The position numbers and the translations under genes are program-made. Below, one piece after another: positions 49,301 to 58,450 of a DNA stretch of 64,000 bases. Position 1 is the first letter of the stretch. Every line of letters starts with the position of its first letter. Location: the NCBI GenBank assembly GCA_902597875.1, contig CACJZK010000003.1, forward strand, positions 1-64,000, read 5' to 3'. The notes below the pieces were generated by a model. It worked only from the letters and a program-made list of their open reading frames with translations, was not told where the DNA came from and did not search any database. The stretch comes from an uncultured Pelagibacteraceae bacterium (GTDB taxonomy: Bacteria; Pseudomonadota; Alphaproteobacteria; Pelagibacterales; Pelagibacteraceae).

Positions 49301-49334
49301 AAAAAAGGCCCAATATTTTTGGGCCTTTTTTTTT
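49301..49334 (+). terminator. Terminator between TAXI binding protein and permease
   Basis: AAAAAAGGCCCAA pairs with TTGGGCCTTTTTT around a short loop, and the 3' arm runs into a tract of nine T. It lies 21 nt after the stop of the binding-protein gene and 22 nt before the permease start, so it probably lowers permease expression relative to the binding protein by partial read-through. Confidence 0.88.
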
Positions 49335-49356
49335 AGAATAATGTATCCTATTTAAA

Positions 49357-51684
49357 ATGAATCAAAGTATTCAAAGCAAGATTAAGGACAAAATTCAAGA
49401 AGATATTTCTCCGACTCGAAATCTATCTGGTTTACATTTAAAGATAGTTTTTGGTATAGCAATTCTTTGGACATTGTTCCAACTTTGGTATGCGTCTCCA
49501 TTTCCGTTTTGGTTAAATTTTGGAATGTTTAAAGGTTTACCGGCTAGGGCAATACACCTTGGTTTTGCATTAACTTTAACTTTTTTAATTTTTCCAGCCG
49601 TGAGAGGAAAAAAAATTTCAATTTTTGATATTCTTATTAGTATTATTGCTGGATTTTGTTGTCTATATATTTATTTTTTTTATGATGATCTTGTTAATAG
49701 AGGTGGAATACTTTTAATAAAAGAAATATTTGGATTTAAAGTCCCTGTAGAGCTTATTATAGGTGCTATTGGTATTGTAATATTATTAGAAGCTACAAGA
49801 CGAGCTATAGGATTGCCTTTAGTTATAATTGCTATTTGCTTTCTATTATTCTCATATTTTGGAAAGTATGCGCCTGATATTATTTCTCATGGAGGTTTAT
49901 CTATAAAAAGATTAGTCGGATTTCAATGGTTTGATCAAGAAGCAATATTCGGGATACCAATAGGTGTTTCCGTAGATTTTATTTTCTTATTTGTACTTTT
50001 CGGAGCATTACTAGAAACTGCAGGAGGGGGAAAATATTTTTTAGATTTAGCTTTTGCTATGGTTGGCAAAATGAGAGGAGGACCTGCTAAGGCTGCAATC
50101 TTAGGATCTGGAATGACAGGAATGATTTCAGGTTCATCAATCGCAAATACAGTTACCACAGGAACTTTTACAATTCCAATAATGAAAAAAACCGGTTTCT
50201 CTCAAGAGAAAGCAGGAGCTATTGAAGTTTCGTCATCTGTGAACGGTCAAATTATGCCACCAGTTATGGGAGCCGCAGCTTTTGTAATGGCGAGCTTCAT
50301 CGGTGTCACTTATTTTGAAGTCGTCAAACATGCTTTCTTACCAGCTATAATTTCATATATTGCTTTATTTTATATATCTCATTTAGAGGCTCTTAAATTA
50401 GGGCTAAAAGGTATGGATGATGCTGATGTTCCTCATTTAAAGAAAACTTTTTTATCTGGTCTTCATTTTTTAATACCTATTTTCGTTTTAATTTTTCTAC
50501 TTGTTTATATGAGATACACCGCAGGTTTTTCTATTTTTTACGCAACTATTTCTTTGATTATAGTAAATTTGATAAATCGTTTTGTAAAAAACTCAGATTT
50601 TAAAATCGGTCTAATTGAGTGGTGGAATCAAACTATTGTAGGTTTGCAAAAAGGCGCAATCAACATGGTAGGAGTTGGAATTGCCATTGCGACAGCAGGT
50701 ATAATAGTAGGAGCAGTTGGCTCTACAGGACTAAGCACTAATTTAATTATAGTCATTGAGACAATAGCAAGAGACAATGTAATTATATTAATTTTATTAA
50801 CTATTATACTTTGTTTGCTTTTAGGTATGGGTCTTCCAACCACTGCAAATTATGTTGTAGTAGCCTCTCTTATGGCTACTGTCCTAGTTGATGTTGGAAA
50901 TGCTTCAGGATATATCTTTCCTTTAATAGCTGTTCACTTATTTGTGTTTTATTTTGGTCTTATGGCCGACGTTACACCCCCAGTTGGTTTAGCATCCTAT
51001 GCCGCCGCCGCAATTTCTGGAGGTGATCCTCTAAGAACTGGGCTTCAAGCAATTTGGTATAGTTTAAGGACTGGTATTCTGCCAATAGTATTTTTATTTA
51101 ATCATGAACTTTTATTGATCGGCGTAGATAATTTGTGGCAAGCTTTGTTGGTAATAGTCACCTCTCTAATTGGAATTTTGGTTTTTACTTCTGCAACCCA
51201 ACAATGGTTTATTAAAAAATTAAGATGGTATGAAATCATTGCTTTCTTAATTATTTCTTTATCATTTTTGGCTCCAGATTATGTTTTAGGTAAGTTCTAT
51301 CCAAAATTTAATGAGCAAAAACTTAACGCAAAAAATATTCAAAATTTATCTTTTGATCCATCTAAAGAAGTTCATATTAAAGTTACAAGAGTATCTGAAT
51401 ATGGAGAAAGATATAAATTATTTGTCATAGATAAAGGAAAATTTAAAAATGAATATAACCTAGAAGAATTTGGAGTAACTGTATTTGACGAAAATAACCA
51501 ACTAAAGGTAGATAAATTAAACTGGAGAGGAGAGGCCAAAAAATCTGGAATGCAAATGGGAGACATAATAAGTAATTTTAAAATTGAAAATCCAGAGCGT
51601 CCTAATAAGGCTATAGTCTATCCATTTGCGACTGCTTTATTAATTATTTTTGGATATTTAAATTATAGAAGAAAGAATAATTAA
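49357..51684 (+). CDS. TRAP transporter fused permease (4TM + 12TM) with C-terminal DUF3394-like domain
   Basis: A 775-residue polytopic protein. The N-terminal roughly 180 residues hold the DctQ-like small-permease helices and the following region the DctM-like large permease, with the family motifs GSGMTGMISGSSIANTVTTG, SSSVNGQIMPPVMGAAAF and GLPTTANYVVVASLM. After the last transport helix comes a soluble tail with a PDZ-like KKSGMQMGDIISNF and one more helix, as in permeases annotated with DUF3394. This single-chain fusion is typical of TAXI-type TRAP systems and pairs with the binding protein upstream. Confidence 0.93.
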   Translation: MNQSIQSKIKDKIQEDISPTRNLSGLHLKIVFGIAILWTLFQLWYASPFPFWLNFGMFKGLPARAIHLGFALTLTFLIFPAVRGKKISIFDILISIIAGFCCLYIYFFYDDLVNRGGILLIKEIFGFKVPVELIIGAIGIVILLEATRRAIGLPLVIIAICFLLFSYFGKYAPDIISHGGLSIKRLVGFQWFDQEAIFGIPIGVSVDFIFLFVLFGALLETAGGGKYFLDLAFAMVGKMRGGPAKAAILGSGMTGMISGSSIANTVTTGTFTIPIMKKTGFSQEKAGAIEVSSSVNGQIMPPVMGAAAFVMASFIGVTYFEVVKHAFLPAIISYIALFYISHLEALKLGLKGMDDADVPHLKKTFLSGLHFLIPIFVLIFLLVYMRYTAGFSIFYATISLIIVNLINRFVKNSDFKIGLIEWWNQTIVGLQKGAINMVGVGIAIATAGIIVGAVGSTGLSTNLIIVIETIARDNVIILILLTIILCLLLGMGLPTTANYVVVASLMATVLVDVGNASGYIFPLIAVHLFVFYFGLMADVTPPVGLASYAAAAISGGDPLRTGLQAIWYSLRTGILPIVFLFNHELLLIGVDNLWQALLVIVTSLIGILVFTSATQQWFIKKLRWYEIIAFLIISLSFLAPDYVLGKFYPKFNEQKLNAKNIQNLSFDPSKEVHIKVTRVSEYGERYKLFVIDKGKFKNEYNLEEFGVTVFDENNQLKVDKLNWRGEAKKSGMQMGDIISNFKIENPERPNKAIVYPFATALLIIFGYLNYRRKNN

Positions 51685-52061
51685 GATTTTAAAATTTTCC
51701 AAACACCTGAAGCTGTAGCAATTATATTTTCTGAACTAATTATTTCACTCGTTATAAATACTAAAGTGTTTGTTTTCCTTTGTATTTTGACTTTTGTTAA
51801 AAGTTTCTGGCCTAAACTAGCTGCTGTTACAAATTTCATTTCTAGAGAAATGGTTACACATCTTTTATTTCCTGAAACTTGGTGAGCTGCGTTACCCATT
51901 CCTGTATCTGCAACAAACATAAGAAATCCCCCATGAGCCATTTTTGATGTATTAAGATGTATTTCTTTAACTTCACAGTGATACTCATAATTTGAGTCAT
52001 CCAATTTTTTTCCCATCAAACCACCAACGTGGGCAGAATATCCTGATTTAGTTTCGTCCAT
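51681..52061 (-). CDS. PaaI-type hotdog-fold thioesterase
   Basis: A short hotdog protein; I use the start at 52061 (MDETKSGYSAH, 126 residues) over 52076, since it overlaps the upstream EamA gene by 14 rather than 29 bp. The 4HBT motif MAHGGFLMFVADTGMGNAA (HGG with the catalytic Asp) is clear. Members hydrolyse aryl- or acyl-CoA esters. The stop overlaps the TRAP permease end by 4 bp (convergent). It follows aceE-E2-EamA on the same strand and could clear acyl-CoA by-products; that is inferred. Confidence 0.75.
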   Translation of the reverse strand: MDETKSGYSAHVGGLMGKKLDDSNYEYHCEVKEIHLNTSKMAHGGFLMFVADTGMGNAAHQVSGNKRCVTISLEMKFVTAASLGQKLLTKVKIQRKTNTLVFITSEIISSENIIATASGVWKILKS

Positions 52062-52950
52062 ATTTCCTTTTATCATACATTGGAGCTAGTTGTGAAAAAA
52101 TAACTGCCGATAAAATTATTATTATTCCTAAAATTTTATACTCATTAAGAAACTGATCTAACATAAGCCAAGCCGCTATCGATGCAAAAACCCCCTCTAA
52201 TGAAAATATTATTGCAGCTGGCGCCGGTGATAAGTGTTGAAGAGCAATTATTTGAAGTAAAAAAGCAAACCCACTAGATAAGATGCCTGCATAAATTAAC
52301 TCAACTGCTTCTAAAGATAAAAGTTTGAAAGAAATCAATTCTATCGATGTTGCCGGTATAGCCGAAAATATTGCTGCGATTAAACATTGGAAAGCTGCTA
52401 TAGTTATTGGAAAATTAAATATTTTTAAAAATTTTGATACATAAACAATATGAAGTGCCCAAAAAAAAGCTCCTACTACAACTAAAGAATCTCCTAGTCT
52501 AACTCTATAATTATCCAATTCACTCAAAAGCAAACCTCCTAATAAACACATTATTACAGCTGGCCAAACAGATTTGTGTATGCTTTTTGAAAAAAGAAAA
52601 TAAGCAAGGACTGGCACAATCACCACATATAAAACGGTAAATACTGCTGAGTTAGCCACATCAGTATATAAAAGAGAAATTTGTTGAAATATATTTCCCC
52701 CAGCTAAAAAGAAACCTAATAAAAACATGTTTGCTAGAATAATTTTAATATTTGATTTTATTTTTATTATTTTTTTAAACTCAAAAATAAAAAAAAATGG
52801 CAACAAAGCAAAAAAACCTAAAAGTAATCTTGCTGCTGAAAAAGTCCAAGGACCTATGTAATCCATTCCAGTGTCTTGTGCGATAAAAGCTGTACCCCAT
52901 AGAAAAGAACATGTAACAGCACAAATTAATGAAATTGTTTTTTTGCTCAT
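52048..52950 (-). CDS. EamA/DMT-superfamily transporter
   Basis: A 300-residue protein of about ten hydrophobic helices in two repeats (first FLWGTAFIAQDTGMDYIGPW, second with GAFFWALHIVYVSKFL). These match the EamA (PF00892) pattern of drug/metabolite exporters. Substrate unknown. It starts directly after the E2 stop with no gap and overlaps the thioesterase, so it is part of the aceE unit by position; whether it has a metabolic link is unknown. Confidence 0.88.
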   Translation of the reverse strand: MSKKTISLICAVTCSFLWGTAFIAQDTGMDYIGPWTFSAARLLLGFFALLPFFFIFEFKKIIKIKSNIKIILANMFLLGFFLAGGNIFQQISLLYTDVANSAVFTVLYVVIVPVLAYFLFSKSIHKSVWPAVIMCLLGGLLLSELDNYRVRLGDSLVVVGAFFWALHIVYVSKFLKIFNFPITIAAFQCLIAAIFSAIPATSIELISFKLLSLEAVELIYAGILSSGFAFLLQIIALQHLSPAPAAIIFSLEGVFASIAAWLMLDQFLNEYKILGIIIILSAVIFSQLAPMYDKRKYGRN

Positions 52951-53865
52951 TTAAACTGCCAATTTAAAGGCAAAGTCTTTACCCAAACTTTCGCCTAAAT
53001 GAACGCAAAATCTAGCACCCTCAGCACCATCAATTAATCTATGATCATATGACAAAGATATTGGAAGAATTTTTCTTATAATGAGCTTACCATCAACTCT
53101 TTTTATTTTTTCAAATGTTTTTCCTACTCCAAGAATTGAAACTTCAGGTGGGTTGATAATTGGAGTAAAAAAATTTCCTCCGATTCCTCCTAAACTTGAA
53201 ATCGTCATTGATCCACCAAAAAATTCTTTTTTTTCAATTTTCAGTTCTCTACATAATTTACTTACTCTTTTTAATTCTTCATAAATTTCTCTGAGACTCA
53301 GTTGATCAACATTTCTGATTTTTGGGACCATTAAACCATGAGGTGTATCTACAGCAAAACCAATATGAAAATATTTTTTAAAAATTATTTTACTATTTTG
53401 GCTATCTAGAGAAGCATTAAAGTTAGGATACTTTTTTAGCGCATTAACTACCGCCCTTGTTACAAAAGCTAGAGGACTAATTTTAATTTTTTCACCTGTA
53501 TAATGGTCTATCAAAGATGTTCGAAACTGTTCCATCTCAGTTATATCAATTTCATCATGTTGAGTTACATGAGGAATTTCAGTCCAAGATTTTACAAGCT
53601 GTGGCCCAGATAATTTTTTAACTCTTGGCAGGTCTTTTACTTCCACTAAACCAAAAGCCTTGTGAGGATATTCCTCTATGTCAATTTTTTTTTCAATTTT
53701 ACCTTGATTAACAGAAACTTGGGATTTAACAAAATTTTTAATATCTTCCTCTGTTACCCTTCCAGACCTTTGAGTTCCAGAAACCTCATTAATATTTGCA
53801 CCCAGTTCTCTAGCAAATTTTCTCACTTTGGGGCTTGCAGATTTTACTTTTTTAGGTTTTGACAT
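52951..53865 (-). CDS. aceF: Pyruvate dehydrogenase E2 (dihydrolipoyl acetyltransferase) lacking a lipoyl domain
   Basis: A 304-residue 2-oxoacid dehydrogenase acyltransferase. After a basic N-terminal segment there is a peripheral-subunit-binding domain (about 9-47, SASPKVRKFARELGANINEV followed by RSGRVTEEDI). The catalytic domain ends SLSYDHRLIDGAEGARF with His275 and Asp279. There is no N-terminal lipoyl domain: upstream of the start is the stop of aceE, 2 nt away. Usual E2p proteins carry one to three lipoyl domains. The lipoyl domain of this complex is on the E1 next door. E3 is likely the LpdA at 14745. Confidence 0.9.
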   Translation of the reverse strand: MSKPKKVKSASPKVRKFARELGANINEVSGTQRSGRVTEEDIKNFVKSQVSVNQGKIEKKIDIEEYPHKAFGLVEVKDLPRVKKLSGPQLVKSWTEIPHVTQHDEIDITEMEQFRTSLIDHYTGEKIKISPLAFVTRAVVNALKKYPNFNASLDSQNSKIIFKKYFHIGFAVDTPHGLMVPKIRNVDQLSLREIYEELKRVSKLCRELKIEKKEFFGGSMTISSLGGIGGNFFTPIINPPEVSILGVGKTFEKIKRVDGKLIIRKILPISLSYDHRLIDGAEGARFCVHLGESLGKDFAFKLAV

Positions 53866-53867
53866 TA

Positions 53868-56800
53868 TTAAAGTTTTGTTGGAAATAATTTTTCTGGATC
53901 GATATTATATTTTTTTATTGCTTTTTTTGCTTCCGTAGATGCAATTAGTTGCTCATTTGCTAAAGCACTTAATGTGTAAGCAACTATATGTTCCTTATCT
54001 ACCTCAAAAAATTTTCTTAATTTTTTTCTAGTATCGCTTCTTCCGTATCCGTCCGTTCCTAAAGAATAAAATTGTTTATTGGTATAGGGTCTTATTTGGT
54101 CAGAAAAGGACCTAGTGTAGTCAGAAGCTGCAATTATAGGACCATCTCTTTTTTCAAAACACTTTTGAACGTAGGATTTTTTTCTTTTTTCGTTGGGATT
54201 TAAAAGATTCCATCTTTCAGTTTCCATACCATCTTTTCGTAGTTCATTAAAACTTGTTACACTCCACACGTCTGAGTCAATACCATAATCTTTTGATAAA
54301 ATTTTTGCTGCTGAAATAATTTCTCTCAAAATTGTTCCAGAACCCAATAATTGAACTTTTGTTTTTCCCTTACTGTTGTTTTCTTGAAATAAATACATTC
54401 CCTTGATGATACCCTCATCACAACCTTTTGGTTTTTCAGGATGAGAATAATTTTCATTCATAGCTGTGATATAATAAAAAATATTTTCTTTTTTTTCGTG
54501 CATTCTTTTAATTCCGTCTCTAAATATCACTCCCATCTCGTAAGCAAATGTTGGATCATAACTAACACAATTAGGAATGTTAGAAGCTAATAAATGACTA
54601 TGACCATCCTGGTGCTGTAATCCTTCTCCAGCTAAAGTTGTTCGACCAGCTGTAGCTCCAATTAAAAACCCTCTAGCTTGAGAATCTCCAGCAGCCCATG
54701 CTAAATCCCCAACTCTTTGAAAACCAAACATAGAATAGAAAATATAAATCGGAATCATTTCTAAATCATGATTTGTATAAGATGTTCCAGCTGCAATCCA
54801 AGACGACATAGCGCCTGATTCAGTTATTCCTTCCTCCAATACTTGGCCGCTTTTATCTTCTCTATAAGAACTTAATTGCTCGGAGTCCACTGGCTCATAT
54901 TTTTGTCCCTCGTGGGCATAAATTCCAATCTTTTGAAAGAAACCCTCCATACCAAAAGTTCTTGCCTCATCAGGAATGATAGGAACTAATCTTGGTGAAA
55001 GATTTTTGTCTCTAAGAAGTGCAGTAAGCATTCGAACAAGTGCCATAGTCGTCGACATTTCTTTATCACCTGTGGATTTCATAAAAGGCTCAAAAATATC
55101 TTTAGGTGGTGTTCTTATTGCTTTAGCAAAAGATGATCTTTCTGGAATAAAGCCACCAAGTTTTAATCTTTTATCTTTTAAATATTTTATTTCTTCGGAA
55201 TTTTCATTAGGTTTAAAATATTCAATATTTTTTACTTGTTTGTCTGTAAGAGGAACACCAAATCTATCTCTATAGTAGAGCAAATCTTTTTCATCGAGCT
55301 TCTTTTGTTGATGAGTAGTGTTCATGCTTTCCCCAGACTTACCCATACCATAACCTTTAATGGTTTTTGCCAGTATGACTGTTGGCGAACCTTTGTGTTG
55401 CATCGCAGAATGATATGCCGCGTAAACTTTATGAGGATCATGTCCTCCTCTATTTAATCTCCAAATATCTTTATCAGTCATTGTAGATACTAATTCTTTT
55501 AATTCAGGATATTTTCCAAAAAATTTTTCTCTAACATATGATCCGCCTTTTGCTTTAAAAGCTTGATATTCTCCATCAACACATTCGTTCATTCTTTTTA
55601 CTAATAAACCACTTTTGTCTTTAGCTAATAGCTGATCCCAATATGAACCCCAAATCACTTTAATTACATTCCAGCCTGTACCTCTAAAACTTCCCTCTAG
55701 TTCTTGAATAATTTTTCCATTTCCTCTTACCGGTCCATCAAGTCTTTGAAGATTACAATTAATTACAAAAATTAAATTATCTAGTTTTTCTCTTGCAGCT
55801 AGTCCGATTGCTCCAAGTGACTCTGGTTCATCCATTTCACCATCCCCTAGAAAGACCCAAATTTTTCTACCTTCGTCTTTTACCAAACCTCTATTAATTA
55901 AATATTTAAGAAATCTCGCTTGATAAATTGCCATGATTGGTCCAAGCCCCATAGAAACGGTTGGAAATTGCCAGAAGTTAGGCATTAACCATGGATGAGG
56001 ATATGAAGATAAGCCTCCAGCAGAAACTTCTTGTCTAAAACCATCCAACTGTTTTGCTGTTAGCCTTCCTTCTAAAAAAGCTCTAGCATACATACCCGGT
56101 GCTGAGTGTCCCTGAAAATAAATCAAATCTCCTCCAAACTTATTATTTTTTGCTCTCCAAAAATGATTCATTCCAACATCGTAAAGAGTTGCTGCTGAGG
56201 CAAAAGTTCCGATGTGACCACCTAGTTCAGAACTTTTTTTATTAGCTTTTACAACCATAGCAGCTGCATTCCATCTAATGTAAGCTCTTATTTTTTTTTC
56301 AATATTTTGCTCACCAGGTGACTTTATTTCTGATTCTGGAGGTATAGTATTTATATAAGGAGTAGTCCTTGTGTCTGGTAAAACCAAACCTGACTTATAA
56401 GCTTGATTTATAACTTTGTTTAACAAATAACTTGCCCTTGAAGGACCGTCATTTTCTATTACTGAATTAAGAGAATCAATCCACTCGTTAGTTTCCTCTG
56501 GGTCTATATCATCTTTTGAAGCCGGTGCTGCAAATACTTTTTTAACTTGTTTTATCGAACTTTCAACCTGGTTAACAGCACTTTCTGTTTGTAAATTTCC
56601 ATTAGTTTTTTGGTCATCTTTTTTTTCTGATAATTTTTCAGTTTTGATTTCCTCTTTGGTTTTCATTTTAGAAGTTGTCACTTTTGCATTATCTATTGTT
56701 GCTAAAAGGCTACCTTCAGAAACTTTATCGCCCACTTTAACTTTCACCTCTTTAATTTTTCCAGTTTCTGGAGACGGAACCTCTACACTTGATTTGTCAC

Positions 56801-56918
56801 TTTCTATAGTAACAATTGGATCATTTTTTTTTATTTGATCTCCTGGTTTTACAAGGATTTCTATTACTTCTACGTCTTTAAAATCACCTATATCTGGAAC
56901 TGAAATGTTTTGAGCCAT
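53868..56918 (-). CDS. aceE: Pyruvate dehydrogenase E1 (homodimeric AceE type) with N-terminal lipoyl domain
   Basis: Decarboxylates pyruvate with thiamine diphosphate. 1016 residues, longer than the about 887 of E. coli AceE. Residues 1-76 form a complete biotinyl/lipoyl domain with the lipoyl lysine K42 in TIESDKSSVEVPSP. Residues about 77-135 are a Lys/Glu-rich, charged linker. From about 136 (DDIDPEETNEWIDSLNSVI) the sequence is a standard E1, including VFLGDGEMDEPES, NCNLQRLDGPVRGNG and the C-terminal TDGYGRSDTRKKLRKFFEVD. No E1 residue appears lost. The paired E2 gene lacks the lipoyl domain, so the swinging arm has moved from E2 to E1 here. Confidence 0.95.
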   Translation of the reverse strand: MAQNISVPDIGDFKDVEVIEILVKPGDQIKKNDPIVTIESDKSSVEVPSPETGKIKEVKVKVGDKVSEGSLLATIDNAKVTTSKMKTKEEIKTEKLSEKKDDQKTNGNLQTESAVNQVESSIKQVKKVFAAPASKDDIDPEETNEWIDSLNSVIENDGPSRASYLLNKVINQAYKSGLVLPDTRTTPYINTIPPESEIKSPGEQNIEKKIRAYIRWNAAAMVVKANKKSSELGGHIGTFASAATLYDVGMNHFWRAKNNKFGGDLIYFQGHSAPGMYARAFLEGRLTAKQLDGFRQEVSAGGLSSYPHPWLMPNFWQFPTVSMGLGPIMAIYQARFLKYLINRGLVKDEGRKIWVFLGDGEMDEPESLGAIGLAAREKLDNLIFVINCNLQRLDGPVRGNGKIIQELEGSFRGTGWNVIKVIWGSYWDQLLAKDKSGLLVKRMNECVDGEYQAFKAKGGSYVREKFFGKYPELKELVSTMTDKDIWRLNRGGHDPHKVYAAYHSAMQHKGSPTVILAKTIKGYGMGKSGESMNTTHQQKKLDEKDLLYYRDRFGVPLTDKQVKNIEYFKPNENSEEIKYLKDKRLKLGGFIPERSSFAKAIRTPPKDIFEPFMKSTGDKEMSTTMALVRMLTALLRDKNLSPRLVPIIPDEARTFGMEGFFQKIGIYAHEGQKYEPVDSEQLSSYREDKSGQVLEEGITESGAMSSWIAAGTSYTNHDLEMIPIYIFYSMFGFQRVGDLAWAAGDSQARGFLIGATAGRTTLAGEGLQHQDGHSHLLASNIPNCVSYDPTFAYEMGVIFRDGIKRMHEKKENIFYYITAMNENYSHPEKPKGCDEGIIKGMYLFQENNSKGKTKVQLLGSGTILREIISAAKILSKDYGIDSDVWSVTSFNELRKDGMETERWNLLNPNEKRKKSYVQKCFEKRDGPIIAASDYTRSFSDQIRPYTNKQFYSLGTDGYGRSDTRKKLRKFFEVDKEHIVAYTLSALANEQLIASTEAKKAIKKYNIDPEKLFPTKL

Positions 56919-57230
56919 AAAAGCCTATTATAAACTTAATTGGAGTTTATTAAAAATAATATGAATAATAAATGTGAATATTGAAGCAATTATTATTAAT
57001 AAAGTCAATTTTAGACACATTTTATCCCATTTTTTGTCACTAAAATTTTATGAAATTAGGCATGCAATGGATTATCAATATATTCTTTAAAAGAAAACCC
57101 TCCATAATTAATAGCAACTCAGCTGTTCAAAAAATTTTATTAAAAAGATATCTTTTAAGATAATTTTAACAAACTTGATTGCTTTATGAAAAAATACTTC
57201 TAACTATTTTTTATAGAAAGTTAAAATAAT
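56919..57230. other. 312-bp AT-rich gap between aceE and the thiolase gene
   Basis: This should contain the promoter for the aceE unit (minus strand) and the 3' end of the thiolase transcript. No convincing -35/-10 pair or terminator could be assigned by eye. A 14-bp perfect palindrome AAAAGATATCTTTT is at 57143-57156, and a 37-codon plus-strand frame at 57050-57163 has no supporting signals. Confidence 0.4.
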
Positions 57231-58412
57231 TTATCTTTCGATACACATAGCAATGCCCATACCACCTCCAATACATAAAGTTGCTAAACCTTTATGAACA
57301 TCTCTTTTAATCATTTCGTGAATTAAAGTTACTAGTATTCTCGTACCCGAAGCCCCTATTGGATGACCCAAAGCAATTGCTCCTCCATTTACATTCACCT
57401 TTTCTTCCGGAATACCCAAAGTTTTAATTACCGCAATACTTTGAGCTGCAAATGCTTCGTTTGACTCAACTAAATCTAAATCTTTTGCCGACCAACCAGC
57501 TAGTTCTAAAGCTTTTTTAGACGACGGTATTGGTCCTGTACCCATTAAAGATGGATCAACACCACAACTTGCCCAAGATTTAATAGTTGCTACTTTTTTA
57601 ATACCTCTTTTTTCTGACTCCTTACTAGACATCAACAAAACCGCAGCTGCTCCATCATTTATCCCGGAGGCATTTCCAGCTGTAACCGTGCCTTCTTTTT
57701 GAAAGACAGGCTTGAGCCTTCCTAGAGTTTCCATATTAGTCTCTTTTCTAGGATGCTCATCCTTATTAAAAATAATCTCATTTTTTTTAGATTTTAATTT
57801 AAAATCAACTATTTCATCTTTAAATTTGTTTTCTGATTGAGCTTTTGAAGCTTTTGTTTGAGAATTAAATGCAAATTTGTCTTGATCGTTTCTTGTGATT
57901 TGAAATTTTGTAGCGACATTTTCAGCTGTGACTCCCATATGATATCCATTAAACGCATCCCACAAGCCGTCTTTAATCATTGTATCAACAAGCTCTGTAT
58001 CACCTAATTTTTTTCCATTTCTAATGTTAACAGCATGAGGGGATGTTGACATGCTTTCTTGACCTCCAGCAATAAGAATTTTAGAATTGCCTGATAAGAT
58101 ACTTTGCAAGCCCGAAGCAACCGATCTCAATCCGGAACCACAAACCTGATTAACTAAATATGCAGGTTTTTCTTTTGGTATCCCGGAAATTATAGCAGCT
58201 TGACGAGCAGGATTTTGACCTGTAGCGGCAGTTAATACTTGGCCCATTATTACTTCATCTATATCGTTTTTGTTAATACCTGATTTATTTAAAATTTCTT
58301 TTATTACACAAGACCCTAATTCATGACCAGATACATTTTTTAAACTACCTCCCATGGAACCAATGGCAGTTCTGATGGCCGATGTTATAACCACTTCATT
58401 TTTTGTCGACAT
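57231..58412 (-). CDS. phaA: Acetyl-CoA C-acetyltransferase (thiolase)
   Basis: A 393-residue thiolase. The nucleophilic Cys91 is in NQVCGSGLRSV, His350 in GGAIALGHPIGASG and Cys380 in LCIGGGMGIAMC: the complete catalytic set. Length and sequence match the biosynthetic/degradative acetoacetyl-CoA thiolases (AtoB/PhaA). No phaB or other PHB gene is adjacent, so polyhydroxybutyrate synthesis should not be assumed. It starts 38 nt after the membrane protein gene upstream and ends about 312 bp before the aceE start. Confidence 0.93.
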   Translation of the reverse strand: MSTKNEVVITSAIRTAIGSMGGSLKNVSGHELGSCVIKEILNKSGINKNDIDEVIMGQVLTAATGQNPARQAAIISGIPKEKPAYLVNQVCGSGLRSVASGLQSILSGNSKILIAGGQESMSTSPHAVNIRNGKKLGDTELVDTMIKDGLWDAFNGYHMGVTAENVATKFQITRNDQDKFAFNSQTKASKAQSENKFKDEIVDFKLKSKKNEIIFNKDEHPRKETNMETLGRLKPVFQKEGTVTAGNASGINDGAAAVLLMSSKESEKRGIKKVATIKSWASCGVDPSLMGTGPIPSSKKALELAGWSAKDLDLVESNEAFAAQSIAVIKTLGIPEEKVNVNGGAIALGHPIGASGTRILVTLIHEMIKRDVHKGLATLCIGGGMGIAMCIER

Positions 58413-58450
58413 AAATTTAATCTACAGCTTAGATAAAAAATTGCAATATT

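Noticed and set aside
57143-57156. 14-bp palindrome AAAAGATATCTTTT as an operator for aceE
   Set aside because: It is over 200 bp from the aceE start and not tied to a promoter; AT-rich palindromes of this size are expected by chance.
57050-57163. 37-codon plus-strand frame in the aceE upstream gap
   Set aside because: No Shine-Dalgarno, promoter or recognisable sequence; such lengths can occur by chance in the gap.
57231-58412. Polyhydroxybutyrate operon
   Set aside because: Only the thiolase is present; no phaB, phaC or phasin gene nearby.
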